64,000 bases of DNA from Thioclava sediminum (GTDB taxonomy: Bacteria > Pseudomonadota > Alphaproteobacteria > Rhodobacterales > Rhodobacteraceae). The stretch covers positions 744,001 to 808,000 of the forward strand of contig NZ_MPZV01000001.1 of NCBI RefSeq assembly GCF_002020355.1, written 5' to 3'. The notes beneath the pieces were generated by a model. That model made no database searches. It had not been told where the DNA came from and saw only the letters and a list, made by a program, of their open reading frames with translations. Numbering within the stretch: position 1 is the first letter of the stretch; the number at the start of each line of letters is the position of its first letter. This document shows positions 9,609-19,603 of this stretch, one piece after another. The translations under genes and the position numbers were made by a program.

Positions 9609-10052
9609 CTACAGGGATTTCGAGAGCAGGTGCGCGTCAACGCCTTCTGACCGGAAGCCGCAGTTTTCGTAGAATGATTGGGCCGTAACGGTGCTTTCCA
9701 AACGGCAGCGCCGGATGCCACGCGCGCGCAAGACGTCCTCCAAGCCTGCGAGAATAGCCTTGCTGACGCCACCAAAGCGGGCATCGGGATGGACATAGTT
9801 CAAGAGGATGTCGCCGCTCAGGGTGGCCATGCCGACCCCTATGACCTTCCTGTTCCGCTCGGCCACTAGCACCACGGCGTCATCCCGCGCGATCCACTGT
9901 CGCCAGGTCTCGACCGTCTTATTGCCAAGCCAGTCTTCGATTTCGGACGGATCGTTCTGATGATCTGCAACACAGAGTTCGGTGATCGAGCGACGCAGGG
10001 TGTTTACCCCTTCGACAGCATCGGCATCCATCGCGTGCCTGATCTCGATCAT
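9609..10052 (-). CDS. GNAT family N-acetyltransferase
   Basis: 147 residues with the GNAT fold order: N-terminal IRHAMDADAVEGV (strand 1/helix 1), ERNRKVIGVGMATLSGD (strands 2-4), LNYVHPDARFGGVSKAIL (strand 4 and the acetyl-CoA pyrophosphate loop) and AQSFYENCGFRSEG (the terminal Tyr-containing motif). Members acetylate small amines or protein N-termini using acetyl-CoA; the substrate here is unknown. ATG 10052 has GAGGAAGC immediately upstream. Base composition is lower in GC than the flanking genes, and it sits alone on the segment bounded by 20-base direct repeats, both of which point to acquisition. Confidence 0.88.
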   Translation of the reverse strand: MIEIRHAMDADAVEGVNTLRRSITELCVADHQNDPSEIEDWLGNKTVETWRQWIARDDAVVLVAERNRKVIGVGMATLSGDILLNYVHPDARFGGVSKAILAGLEDVLRARGIRRCRLESTVTAQSFYENCGFRSEGVDAHLLSKSL

Positions 10053-10139
10053 GCTTCCTCACTCTCCGCCTCTAGCTTACCGACGCCGCGTTTGTCCGCA
10101 ACAGCGGCTTCGTCCCGCTTAGCCGACACCCGCCGCAGA

Positions 10140-10167
10140 CAGCTCCCGAAGTTCCCGTCGGGAGCTG
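10140..10167. repeat. 10-bp perfect stem-loop upstream of the GNAT gene
   Basis: CAGCTCCCGA (10140-10149) and TCGGGAGCTG (10158-10167) pair perfectly around an eight-base loop. Lies about 90 bases upstream of the GNAT start, near the right end of the inserted segment. Confidence 0.6.
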
Positions 10168-10236
10168 CTGATCGACATGGTGTTGCGCCTACAATACGTT
10201 CGGCCCCAAGCTACACCATTTACTGCATGGGGCTGA

Positions 10237-10256
10237 CCCGCGGGGCGCCTTTTTCA
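10237..10256. repeat. 20-base direct repeat, right copy
   Basis: Identical to 9516-9535. Its last three bases (10254-10256) are the stop codon of the MFS gene on the minus strand. It lacks the left half of the terminator, so it cannot fold as the original hairpin. Confidence 0.9.
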
Positions 10257-11492
10257 TTGTGCCGTTTCGCGCGCCAGCACCCGGCGCGAGGCGATTGTCA
10301 GGCTCCCGGCGGCGATCACGCACCAGACCGCCATGCCCAGCATCTGGGTCGGCAGTTCCACGCCCATATCGATCAGCACGCCCGTGATCCCCGGCCCCAC
10401 GGCGGTCGAGAGCACCATCGAGGCCACGATGATCGCGCGGATGCCGCCGAGGTTCTTCACCCCGTAGACCTCTGGCCAGAGCGCGCCCATCAGCGTGCCG
10501 GAAAACCCGTTCGACATGCCGAGAAGCGCCATGAAGGCATAGACACCCCAGACCGGCGTGACCAAGGCGACCGTCAGCGAGGCAAGCGTCAGCGGTGCCA
10601 GCACGAAGGGCAGCAGGCGCAGCGCCCCGAACCGGTCGATCAGCCCGCCGCAGACGAAGCCGAAGCCCACGGTCGCGAGGGACATCACCGGGAAGGCCGC
10701 CGCGAAGGCAAGCGGGGAGTAGCCGCGCAGCTCGGTCAGGTAGCCTTGGTGGAAGAAGATCACCGTGCCGATGAAGGGCGGCGCGAGCAGTCCCGCCAGC
10801 AGCATGTAGAGGACCGGATCGCGGATCACCTCAGCACGGGTCCAGTCGCGCGCGGTGCCCGAGGCGCTCGATTGCACCTCGGTCGCGTTCGGCACCCGCT
10901 CGACCTGCATGAGCCGCATCAGGAGCGGCCAGGCGATCAAGACCAGCACCGCGGCTGAGAGCCACCACGCGAGATGCCAATTGCCGCTCGCCTGCGCGAT
11001 CAGCACCACCAGAACCGGCAGCACCGCAGAGCCGAAAGGCTGGCCCGGGACGATAAGCGACATCGCCTTGCCGCGGCTCGCGACGAACCAGCGGCCAATC
11101 TCGGTGAAGGCGATCTCGGTCATCATGCCCTGCCCGAAGAGCCGCAGCATGTAGATCGCCAGCGTCAGGAAGATCAGGTTCGGCGCGAGCGTGATCCCGA
11201 TACAGGCCAGCGCGAGCAGCGGAATGGTGAAGCGCACCACCTTCCAGCCGGGCATCAGGTCGAGCGTGCGCCCGAGAAACGGCAGCGTCGAGGCCGAGGC
11301 CAGCGTCGCCACCATGTAGAGCGCGCCAAAGGTGCCGCCCGACAGACCGAAAGTCGCCCGGATGTCATTGCCCGACAGGCCGATGAAGAAGGTCTGCCCG
11401 AAGGAGGAGAACAGCGTCAGCAGGAACCCCGCGCCAAGCCAGCGGGCATTGTCGCGCATGAAGCGCAGGTTGCTGCCGAAAAGCTTTTGCAT
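10254..11492 (-). CDS. MFS transporter
   Basis: 412 residues with about 12 hydrophobic segments in two halves separated by a polar loop near residues 195-225 (VERVPNATEVQSSASG). The cytosolic loop between helices 2 and 3 reads GRTLDLMPGWK, a form of the MFS G-x-L-a-D signature, and the second half has CGGLIDRFGALR. It is a proton- or substrate-gradient driven carrier of unknown substrate. No neighbouring pathway points to one. ATG 11492 is followed by a normal first helix but the ribosome site is weak. Its stop codon lies inside the right 20-base repeat. Confidence 0.88.
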   Translation of the reverse strand: MQKLFGSNLRFMRDNARWLGAGFLLTLFSSFGQTFFIGLSGNDIRATFGLSGGTFGALYMVATLASASTLPFLGRTLDLMPGWKVVRFTIPLLALACIGITLAPNLIFLTLAIYMLRLFGQGMMTEIAFTEIGRWFVASRGKAMSLIVPGQPFGSAVLPVLVVLIAQASGNWHLAWWLSAAVLVLIAWPLLMRLMQVERVPNATEVQSSASGTARDWTRAEVIRDPVLYMLLAGLLAPPFIGTVIFFHQGYLTELRGYSPLAFAAAFPVMSLATVGFGFVCGGLIDRFGALRLLPFVLAPLTLASLTVALVTPVWGVYAFMALLGMSNGFSGTLMGALWPEVYGVKNLGGIRAIIVASMVLSTAVGPGITGVLIDMGVELPTQMLGMAVWCVIAAGSLTIASRRVLARETAQ

Positions 11493-11602
11493 GATGCCCC
11501 CTGATCCCTTGGTCTCCGGTTAGAGACCGTTCCCCCCGTGGGCACAACCCCGCCGCCTGCGCAAAGGGGTGTGCGGCGCTGCGATGGCGGGCGCGGGCGG
11601 CC

Positions 11603-12656
<1,054 letters not shown>

Positions 12657-12657
<1 letters not shown>

Positions 12658-13418
12658 TGCGCCGCGCGGTGGCCCTCGCTTGCGCGCTGGTCACCGCTGC
12701 CGCCCTGCCCGCGCGGGCCGAGATCACGCTCGCCGCGCGGTTCACCGAACCTACGGATCGCTACGGTCACGGCGCGCTCGGCCCCGATCATGAATTCGCA
12801 AATCTCCAGATCGACGTGACCCGCAAGGCGGGCAGCCCCAAGGGGCTGTTCTCAGGCCACAGCACCCTGACCTACGACCTGCGCCTCGACCCCGACATGG
12901 TCTATGAGGACACCGCCCCGCGCCTGAGCGACCTCGACGGCGACGGCATCGACGAGGTGATCGTGGTGCAATCGCATCTGAAGTTCGGCTCGCGGCTTCT
13001 GGTGCTCACGGTGCAATCGGGCAAGCCGGAATTCCTCGCCGCGACCGATTTCGTGGGCGAGCCGAACCATTGGCTCGCGCCCATCGGCATCGCGGATTTC
13101 GATGGCAACGGGCATCGCGACATCGCGCTGATCGACGCGCCGCATCGCTTGGGCGTGCTGCGGGTTTTCGAATATCGTGACGGCGCCTTGCACCCGACCT
13201 TCGCGGGCGGGCAGTTCACCAATCACCGTTTCGGCTCTGACACGATCCTGGGCGGGGTGCGCGATTGCGGCTCTGGTCCCGAGATGATCGTCGCCAGTTT
13301 CGACTGGTCCGCGTTGCTGTCGCTCTCTGTCACGCCCAGACAAACCGTGGCATGGACACGCCTCGGCACCGACACCTCGCCCGGCGGTTTCGCGAAAGCG
13401 CTGAACTGCAACGGCTGA
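12657..13418 (+). CDS. Secreted FG-GAP/VCBS-repeat protein
   Basis: 253 residues. Signal peptide at about 1-22 (AVALACALVTAAALPARA). Two calcium-loop-like FG-GAP repeats are visible: DLDGDGIDEVIVV (about residues 93-105) and DFDGNGHRDIALID (about 148-161), as in integrin-like beta-propeller blades. Probably a short periplasmic propeller. The function is unknown. The ATG shares one base with the ferredoxin stop, so it is likely co-translated with it, although no functional link to an electron carrier is evident. Confidence 0.75.
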
Positions 13419-13534
13419 GCCCTGCCGCACCGGCCTCGCGGAACCGCCCTGCCCCCGCCCATGTTACCCCTGCATCACGACACTGGCGCTCGGTCGTTCC
13501 TCCCCGTCGCGCGCCCCGATGCAGGATCCCAGCC

Positions 13535-14485
13535 ATGGCCGAAGCCCAAGCCTCCGAAGAAAAGCCGATTGCCGTCTATGGCGCGCTCGCCGCGAACCTT
13601 CTGATCGCCATAGCGAAATTCGTGGCCGCAGCCTTCACGGGTAGCTCATCCATGTTGGCGGAGGCGTTCCACTCGGTGGTCGATACCGGCAATGAGGGGC
13701 TGCTGTTGCTGGGCCACAAGCGCAGCAAGAAGAAACCGGACGAGAAACACCCGTTCGGCTATGGCAAGGAGCTGTATTTCTGGTCGCTCGTCGTCGCGAT
13801 GCTGCTGTTTGCGATCGGCGGCGGGCTCTCGATCTATGAGGGCATTGTCCATATCCAGAACCCCGAGCCGATCGAGAAACCGATCTGGAATTACGGTGTG
13901 CTGCTCGTGGCCTTCCTCGCCGAGGGCACGTCCTGGGTCATCGCGATCCGTCAGCTTCTGAAGCAGCGCAAACCGGGCGAAGGCTATTTCAAGGCCTTCC
14001 GCCGCTCCAAGGATCCGTCGATCTTCGTCGTCGTCGCCGAAGACAGTGCCGCCCTTCTTGGCATCCTCGCGGCCGCGCTTGGCGTCTATCTCTCGGTGAC
14101 GTTCGAGAATCCGTTCTTCGACGGCGCGGCCTCCATCGTCATCGGGCTCATCCTGATCGTCGTGGCGATCATCCTCGTCTACGAGACCCGCGCGCTGATC
14201 ATGGGCGAGGCCGCTGACCGCGACGTGCGCAAGTCGATCCGCGAGATCGCGACCGGGTTCGACGAGGTCGCAGAGGTCAAACGCCTCCTGACGATGCATT
14301 TCGCGCCCGATCAGGTGCTGGTGAATATCGAGCTGAAGATGCGCACAGGTCTCTCGCCCGAGGCGATCTTCCACGCGGTGGAGGCGGTGCAGAAGAAAAT
14401 CCATCAGGCCCATCCCGAGGTTTCGAGCGTTTTCCTCGAAATCGAATCCCTGCGCGGCACGCAGCCCGAAAACGCGGCGGCCTGA
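13535..14485 (+). CDS. Cation diffusion facilitator (CDF) transporter
   Basis: 316 residues. About six membrane helices followed by a soluble C-terminal metal-sensing domain (from about residue 215). Metal-site residues appear as His and Asp in FHSVVDTGNE (helix 2) and Asp in AEDSAALLGI (helix 5). The cytosolic loop is Lys-rich (HKRSKKKPDEKHPFGYG) with the conserved HPFGYG motif. Exports a divalent metal, zinc or manganese or iron, in exchange for protons; specificity cannot be read safely. ATG 13535 gives the usual short N-terminus; upstream in-frame sequence overlaps the preceding gene and is not protein-like. Confidence 0.9.
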   Translation: MAEAQASEEKPIAVYGALAANLLIAIAKFVAAAFTGSSSMLAEAFHSVVDTGNEGLLLLGHKRSKKKPDEKHPFGYGKELYFWSLVVAMLLFAIGGGLSIYEGIVHIQNPEPIEKPIWNYGVLLVAFLAEGTSWVIAIRQLLKQRKPGEGYFKAFRRSKDPSIFVVVAEDSAALLGILAAALGVYLSVTFENPFFDGAASIVIGLILIVVAIILVYETRALIMGEAADRDVRKSIREIATGFDEVAEVKRLLTMHFAPDQVLVNIELKMRTGLSPEAIFHAVEAVQKKIHQAHPEVSSVFLEIESLRGTQPENAAA

Positions 14486-14629
14486 GGCCGCGCGCCGCGC
14501 CCCCGACGCGATGCCGCTTTTCACCGCAACGCCGTCGCTTTCTCCCGCGCCCCTCCCCGGACTCGGGGTGATTGTGTCCCCACCCCCGGCGCGCTAGGAA
14601 ACCGGGCGAAAGATCAAAAGGGATGCGAC

Positions 14630-15526
14630 ATGACCCAGACTGCCGACGCTTACGTTCTCACCGTTGCCTGCCCCTCGACGCGGGGGATCGTCGCGGGGAT
14701 CGCGAACGTGTTGGCCGATCAGGGCTGCAACATCACCGACTCGCATCAGTATGACGACCCGAAGACGGGCCAGTTCTTCATGCGCGTCAGCTTCGTCTCC
14801 GAGAAAGGCAAGGATGCCGAGGCGATCCGCGCCGCCTTCGAGCCGGTCGCCAAGGATTTCGAGATGGACTGGGCGGTCCGCGACTCCCGCGAGAAGATGA
14901 AGGTTCTGGTGATGGTGTCGAATTTCGGCCACTGCCTGAACGACCTTCTCTACCGCTGGCGCATCGGTGCGCTGCCGATCGAGATCGTGGGCGTGGTGTC
15001 GAACCACATGACCTATCAGAAGGTCGTCGTGAACCATGACCTGCCCTTCCACCACATCAAGGTGACGAAAGAGAACAAGCCCGAGGCCGAGAAGCGTCTT
15101 CTGGACGTGGTCGATGAATCGGGTGCGGAACTGATCGTGCTCGCGCGCTACATGCAAATCCTGTCGGATGCTCTGTGCCAGAAGATGTCGGGCCGGATCA
15201 TCAACATCCACCACTCCTTCCTGCCGAGCTTCAAAGGCGCGAACCCCTACAAGCAGGCTTACGAGCGTGGCGTGAAGCTGATCGGGGCGACCTCGCATTA
15301 CGTGACCGCCGATCTCGACGAAGGCCCGATCATCGAGCAGGACACCGTGCGCGTCACCCATGCGCAAAGCCCGTCGGATTACGTCTCGCTGGGCCGCGAT
15401 GTCGAGGCGCAGGTGCTTTCGCGCGCGATCCACGCCCATGTGCAGCACCGGGTGTTCCTGAACGACAGCAAGACGGTCGTCTTCCCGGCCTCGCCCGGCG
15501 CTTACGCTTCCGAGCGTATGGGCTGA
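14630..15526 (+). CDS. purU: Formyltetrahydrofolate deformylase
   Basis: 298 residues. Hydrolyses 10-formyl-tetrahydrofolate to formate and tetrahydrofolate. An ACT regulatory domain (residues 5-85, VACPSTRGIVAGIANVLAD) precedes a formyltransferase-fold domain with the catalytic Asn-His-Asp set: IINIHHSFLP, GATSHYVT and DLDEGPII. Length fits PurU. ATG 14630 follows AAAAGGGA. It ends one base before the end of the convergent 5-formyl-THF cyclo-ligase gene, so two folate enzymes sit tail to tail. PurU balances the one-carbon pool when methionine and glycine supply changes (family knowledge). Confidence 0.96.
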   Translation: MTQTADAYVLTVACPSTRGIVAGIANVLADQGCNITDSHQYDDPKTGQFFMRVSFVSEKGKDAEAIRAAFEPVAKDFEMDWAVRDSREKMKVLVMVSNFGHCLNDLLYRWRIGALPIEIVGVVSNHMTYQKVVVNHDLPFHHIKVTKENKPEAEKRLLDVVDESGAELIVLARYMQILSDALCQKMSGRIINIHHSFLPSFKGANPYKQAYERGVKLIGATSHYVTADLDEGPIIEQDTVRVTHAQSPSDYVSLGRDVEAQVLSRAIHAHVQHRVFLNDSKTVVFPASPGAYASERMG

Positions 15527-16063
15527 TCAAAGATGTAGGATGCCCGCCTCGGTCACGATCATGTCGAGCGGCTGATCGGTCGGCTCGGTGGGCACTTCCG
15601 GCACTTCCTGCGCCGCGAAAGCAAAGCCGATCGCCGTGACGGGGCCGCGTGCGCGCAGCCCCTCCAGCGTGCGGTCGTAAAAGCCGCCACCATAGCCCAG
15701 CCGATAGCCCTGCGCGTCGAAAGCCAGCAGCGGCACAATCAGCACCTCGGGGGTAATCTCTTCGCCCTCCGCCGGGATATGTGCCCCGAACGCGCCCGCG
15801 ATCATCTCGGTCTCGGGCGTCCAGCGGTGAAAGACCAGAGGCTGCGCCTCCGCGACCACCACCGGCAGACAGAGCGGCCCGCCATGGGCGACCATCGCCG
15901 GGCGCGGATCGGGCTCGGTGCGGATCGGCCAATAGCCCGCCAGCACCTTGCCCGCGAACGGCTCCAGCGCCGCCGTCAGCGCACGGGTCGCTGCCCCGTC
16001 ATCGGCGGCATGGGCGGCCTTGCGCGCCGCGAAAGCATCCTTGCGCGCGAGATCCTTGCTCAT
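15527..16063 (-). CDS. 5-formyltetrahydrofolate cyclo-ligase
   Basis: 178 residues. ATP-dependent conversion of 5-formyl-THF to 5,10-methenyl-THF, rescuing the folate that SHMT side reactions trap. The family C-terminal block RLGYGGGFYDRTL (about residues 123-135) and the N-terminal basic helix (KDLARKDAFAARKAA) are present. ATG 16063 overlaps the mgtE stop by four bases, so it is translationally coupled to the magnesium transporter; the enzyme itself needs Mg-ATP. Converges with purU without any spacer. Confidence 0.93.
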   Translation of the reverse strand: MSKDLARKDAFAARKAAHAADDGAATRALTAALEPFAGKVLAGYWPIRTEPDPRPAMVAHGGPLCLPVVVAEAQPLVFHRWTPETEMIAGAFGAHIPAEGEEITPEVLIVPLLAFDAQGYRLGYGGGFYDRTLEGLRARGPVTAIGFAFAAQEVPEVPTEPTDQPLDMIVTEAGILHL

Positions 16064-17445
16064 AGCAGAACCACAGAGGCCAGCCCGAGGAAGGCGAAGA
16101 AGCCCACCACATCGGTCATCGTCGTCACGAACGTGCCCGAGGCCAGCGCCGGGTCCGCGCCGAGCTTCTCAAGCGCGAGCGGGATCAGGATGCCCGACAA
16201 GGCAGCCACCACGAGGTTGATCACCATCGCCAGCCCGATCACGATGCCAAGCTGTGCGCCCGAGAACCAGAAGGCGGCCACCGCGCCCATCACGACTGCG
16301 AAGGCGAGACCGTTCAGCAGCCCCACGATGGCTTCCCGTCGCACGACCCGCCAGACGTTGCTGTCCGTCAGATCGCGGGTCGCCAGGGCACGCACCGCCA
16401 CCGTCAGGGTCTGGGTGCCCGCATTGCCGCCCATCGAGGCCACGATGGGCATCAGCACGGCGAGCGCCACGAGCTGCTGGATCGTTCCCTCGAAGATCGA
16501 GATAACCGCCGAGGCGAGGATCGCCGTCAGCAGGTTCACGAAGAGCCACGGCAGGCGCTGACGCACGGTTTCCAGAACGGTATCCGAGATCGCGGATTCG
16601 TCGCCCACACCGGCGAGGCGGAGGATGTCTTCCTCGTGCTCCTCGTCGAGCACCGACATCGCGTCATCGATGGTAATCACGCCAACCAAACGGTCGTCTT
16701 CATCCACGACCGGGGCCGAGATCAGGTGATACTGGTTGAACGCATAGGCCACGTCGCCCTCGTCCTGATAGGCCGAGATCTTGCGGAACTCTTCCTCGCA
16801 AATCTCGATCAGCTTCGAGGCGCGCGGGGCGGACAGGATGCGTCCCAGAGTGACATTGCCGACCGGGTGATGGCCCGGATCGACCAGGGTCACGTGATAG
16901 AACTGGTCGGGCAGCCATTTGGCTTTGCGCAGAAAGTCGATCGTCTCGCCCACCGTCCAATGCTCGGGCGCGGTCACGACCTCGCGCTGCATCAAACGAC
17001 CCGCGGAATATTCGGGATAGCCCAGCGATTTTTCGACCGCGGCACGGTCGGTCTCGTCGAGCGCGCCGAGGATCGCTTCCTGCTGCGGCTCCTCGAGATC
17101 CTCGATCAGGTCGACGACGTCATCGGAATCGAGCTCACGGACAGCGTCGGCCAGAACTTCGGGCGGCAGGCTCGCGAGAACCTCCTCGCGGATGCCCTCG
17201 TCGATCTCGGTCAGGATCTCGCCGTCGATCTGGCGGCCCCAGAGCCGCAGAATCTCACGCCGCTCATGGCCGGAGACCTGTTCGATAAGGTCGGCGATAT
17301 CGGCGGCGTGCAAGGGCTCGAGCAGCTCGCTCAGGCGATCTGCATCTTCCTGCTCGACGGCATCGAGAATTTCCTCGACCAGCTCTCCGCTCAGCCGATA
17401 ATCCTCTTCCTCGCGCTCTGTCTCTTCGGCAAGTGCTTCGGCCAT
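16060..17445 (-). CDS. mgtE: Magnesium transporter MgtE
   Basis: 461 residues. Mg2+ channel of the inner membrane. Order: acidic N-terminal superhelical domain (about 20-130, many Asp/Glu; HAADIADLIEQ, DDVVDLIEDL), two CBS domains (about 135-260) that sense cytosolic Mg, then five membrane helices (about 285-461) including the pore segment MGGNAGTQTLTVAVR. Length is normal. ATG 17445 is preceded by GGGGGCG; longer in-frame readings are arginine/proline-rich and not family-like. Divergent from guaD. MgtE genes are often controlled by Mg riboswitches, but I see none in the 146-base gap. Confidence 0.96.
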   Translation of the reverse strand: MAEALAEETEREEEDYRLSGELVEEILDAVEQEDADRLSELLEPLHAADIADLIEQVSGHERREILRLWGRQIDGEILTEIDEGIREEVLASLPPEVLADAVRELDSDDVVDLIEDLEEPQQEAILGALDETDRAAVEKSLGYPEYSAGRLMQREVVTAPEHWTVGETIDFLRKAKWLPDQFYHVTLVDPGHHPVGNVTLGRILSAPRASKLIEICEEEFRKISAYQDEGDVAYAFNQYHLISAPVVDEDDRLVGVITIDDAMSVLDEEHEEDILRLAGVGDESAISDTVLETVRQRLPWLFVNLLTAILASAVISIFEGTIQQLVALAVLMPIVASMGGNAGTQTLTVAVRALATRDLTDSNVWRVVRREAIVGLLNGLAFAVVMGAVAAFWFSGAQLGIVIGLAMVINLVVAALSGILIPLALEKLGADPALASGTFVTTMTDVVGFFAFLGLASVVLL

Positions 17446-17591
17446 GTCGCCCCCATTCCGATCGCGCGTGAAACATAGCTGTTTTCTCGCAGATGGACAG
17501 GGGGGCGGCGGCGAAAAAGAAGCGCCGCGACGGCAGAGATTTACCTTCGCCCCGCCCCGCCCTAGCATGACGCGTCGGACAGGAGAGAATG

Positions 17592-18875
17592 ATGGCTGAG
17601 CTGCACCTTGGGCAGGTTCTGGAATACCGCGGCGACGCGCTTGTCGAAGGGCCGGAGGCGGTCACGCACCGGCGCCGCGGCGGTATGCTGATCGACGGCG
17701 GTATGATCGCCGCCGTGGGCGAGGCCGACGATCTGCGCGAGGCCCATCCGCAGGCCGAGATCATCGATCATGGCGATCATCTCCTGTCGCCCGGTTTCGT
17801 CGATGCGCATGTGCATTACCCGCAGACCGCGATCGTCGCGAGCTGGGGCAAGCGCCTGATCGACTGGCTCAACACCTATACTTTCCCCGAAGAGATTTCC
17901 TTCGCCGATCCCGCCCATGCCGAGGAGATCGCGACCCGCTATCTCGATCTGGCGCTGATGAACGGCACGACATCGATGTGCAGCTATTGCACGATCCATC
18001 CCGCCAGCGTCGAAGCCTTTTTCACCGCCGCCAAGGCACGCGGGATGCGCGCTGCGGCGGGCAAGACCTGCATGGATCGCCACGCCCCCGAGGCTTTGCG
18101 CGACACGCCGCAATCGGCCTATGACGACAGCCGCGTCCTCTTGCAGAAATGGCACGGGACGGGCCGGCTGAGCTATGTCATCACGCCGCGCTTCTCGCCC
18201 ACCTCGTCGGCGGATCAGCTTTGCGCTCTGGGCGCGCTCTGGGCGGAGCATCCCGATTGCCTGATGCAGACGCATCTGAGCGAGCAGGTGGACGAGATCG
18301 CATGGGTGCGCGAGCTATATCCCACCGCGCGCGACTATCTCGACACTTACGAGACCTATGGCCTGCTGGGCGAGAACGCGCTTTACGGCCACGCGATCCA
18401 TCTGGAACCGCGCGAGGCCGACCGGATCAAGGAGGTCGGCGCGGCGCTGATCCATTGCCCGACCTCGAACACGTTCATCGGCTCGGGGCTCTTCGACTGG
18501 CCGACGCGTCTGGCCGAGGGGCAGCGGATCGGGCTGGCCACCGATACCGGCGGCGGGTCGAGCTTTTCGATGTTGCGCACGATGGCCGCGGCCTATGAGA
18601 TCGGGCAGCTGACGCATCAGCCGCTGCACCCCGCGCAGCTTTGGTGGCTGGCCACGCAAGGCTCGGCGCAGTCGATGCGGATGGGCGACAAGATCGGTGC
18701 GCTCGCGCCGGGAATGGAAGCGGATTTCATCGCCGTCGATCTCGCCTCGACGCTTGCCATCTCGCAGCGTGCGGCGCGGGCGGAGAATATCTGGGAGGCG
18801 ATCTTCCCGACGATCATGATGGGCGACGACCGCGCGATCGCGGGCACATGGGTCGCGGGCAAGCGGCTGCATTGA
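17592..18875 (+). CDS. guaD: Guanine deaminase
   Basis: 427 residues. Converts guanine to xanthine and ammonia. Amidohydrolase-fold metal ligands: HVH in DAHVHYPQ (about residue 73), His in MQTHLSEQ, His in YGHAIHL and Asp in ATDTGGGSS. The motif ERHAPE-like MDRHAPEALR and FPEEISFAD are typical of GuaD. ATG 17592 is six bases after AGGAG; the ATG at 17589 is only three bases away and less likely. The stop overlaps a TTG start of the next gene (TTGA), giving a coupled pair. Confidence 0.93.
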   Translation: MAELHLGQVLEYRGDALVEGPEAVTHRRRGGMLIDGGMIAAVGEADDLREAHPQAEIIDHGDHLLSPGFVDAHVHYPQTAIVASWGKRLIDWLNTYTFPEEISFADPAHAEEIATRYLDLALMNGTTSMCSYCTIHPASVEAFFTAAKARGMRAAAGKTCMDRHAPEALRDTPQSAYDDSRVLLQKWHGTGRLSYVITPRFSPTSSADQLCALGALWAEHPDCLMQTHLSEQVDEIAWVRELYPTARDYLDTYETYGLLGENALYGHAIHLEPREADRIKEVGAALIHCPTSNTFIGSGLFDWPTRLAEGQRIGLATDTGGGSSFSMLRTMAAAYEIGQLTHQPLHPAQLWWLATQGSAQSMRMGDKIGALAPGMEADFIAVDLASTLAISQRAARAENIWEAIFPTIMMGDDRAIAGTWVAGKRLH

Positions 18876-19603
18876 GCGATCCCGCCTTCGAGAGGATCTA
18901 CGCCCGCGCGCCTTTCACGGTCGATTTTCTCGACGGCGCGGGCAGTGATCTGGTGATCTCCTTCGCCTCGATCGGCCATGACCCAAGCCGCCCGCCCGCA
19001 CCGGAATTCGTCGCCACCGCTACAGGGCGCGGCACGTCCGGCTTCCCGCGCAGGGCGCTGTTCATCAGCGACGAAAGCCGCAGCTGGGCGAACGATCCGG
19101 GCTTTGCCCCTGCCCTACGTGCCGCATTGGCAGAGGTGACGCGCCGTCGCCCCGTCACCCGCATCGCCGCCATCGGCCTCTCGATGGGCGCGGTCTCGGC
19201 GCTGGTCGCAGCTGAGGTGATCCCGATCGACGTGGTGCTCGCATTGTCGCCTCAAGTCTCGGTCAAACCGGGCGTCGTGCCGGGGGAGACGCGCTGGAGC
19301 GAATGGACCTCTCGGATCGACCATTTCGTCCGCGAAACCACGCCGCTCCCGCCCGCGCCCTGCTGGGCCATCCTGTGCCACGGCGCGCATGACGATCTGG
19401 ATCAGGCGATGCCCTTCGCGCGCGCAGAAAACGTCGACCACCTGATCTTCCCCGATCTCGGCCATTCCGAGCTCGGGCCGCATCTGAAGGCGCGCGGCGG
19501 GCTATCCGGGCTCATGGAGGCCGCCCTTGCAGGCGACCGACGCCGCCTGCTGCGGATCGCGAGCGCCGCCGGTGCCGTGCGGCGCGAGAAATTCAGCCCA
19601 TAA
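18872..19603 (+). CDS. Alpha/beta-hydrolase-like protein coupled to guaD
   Basis: 243 residues if translation starts at TTG 18872, which overlaps the guaD stop by four bases; no ATG lies near enough to keep the N-terminal strand. The nucleophile elbow is GLSMG (about residue 103, Ser), with a possible acid in HGAHDDLD and a His in DLGHSELGP near the end, in the order expected of an alpha/beta hydrolase. The early segment FLDGAGSDLVISFASIGHD resembles small serine hydrolases of the capsule/ThiJ-like type. Substrate unknown. The coupling to guaD suggests purine catabolism or simple read-through. Confidence 0.7.
   Translation: MSDPAFERIYARAPFTVDFLDGAGSDLVISFASIGHDPSRPPAPEFVATATGRGTSGFPRRALFISDESRSWANDPGFAPALRAALAEVTRRRPVTRIAAIGLSMGAVSALVAAEVIPIDVVLALSPQVSVKPGVVPGETRWSEWTSRIDHFVRETTPLPPAPCWAILCHGAHDDLDQAMPFARAENVDHLIFPDLGHSELGPHLKARGGLSGLMEAALAGDRRRLLRIASAAGAVRREKFSP

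Larger units (their letters stand above)
9536..10256. mobile_element. Candidate inserted segment carrying a GNAT gene, bounded by 20-base direct repeats
   Basis: The unit is one GNAT gene plus flanks, with a hairpin near each end (9559-9596 and 10140-10167), lying between two exact copies of a 20-base sequence. Removing one repeat plus the segment would place the degP terminator directly against the stop codon of the convergent MFS gene, a compact and plausible ancestral junction. No transposase or integrase is present, and the base composition is visibly less GC-rich than the neighbours. How it arrived is unknown. Confidence 0.4.
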
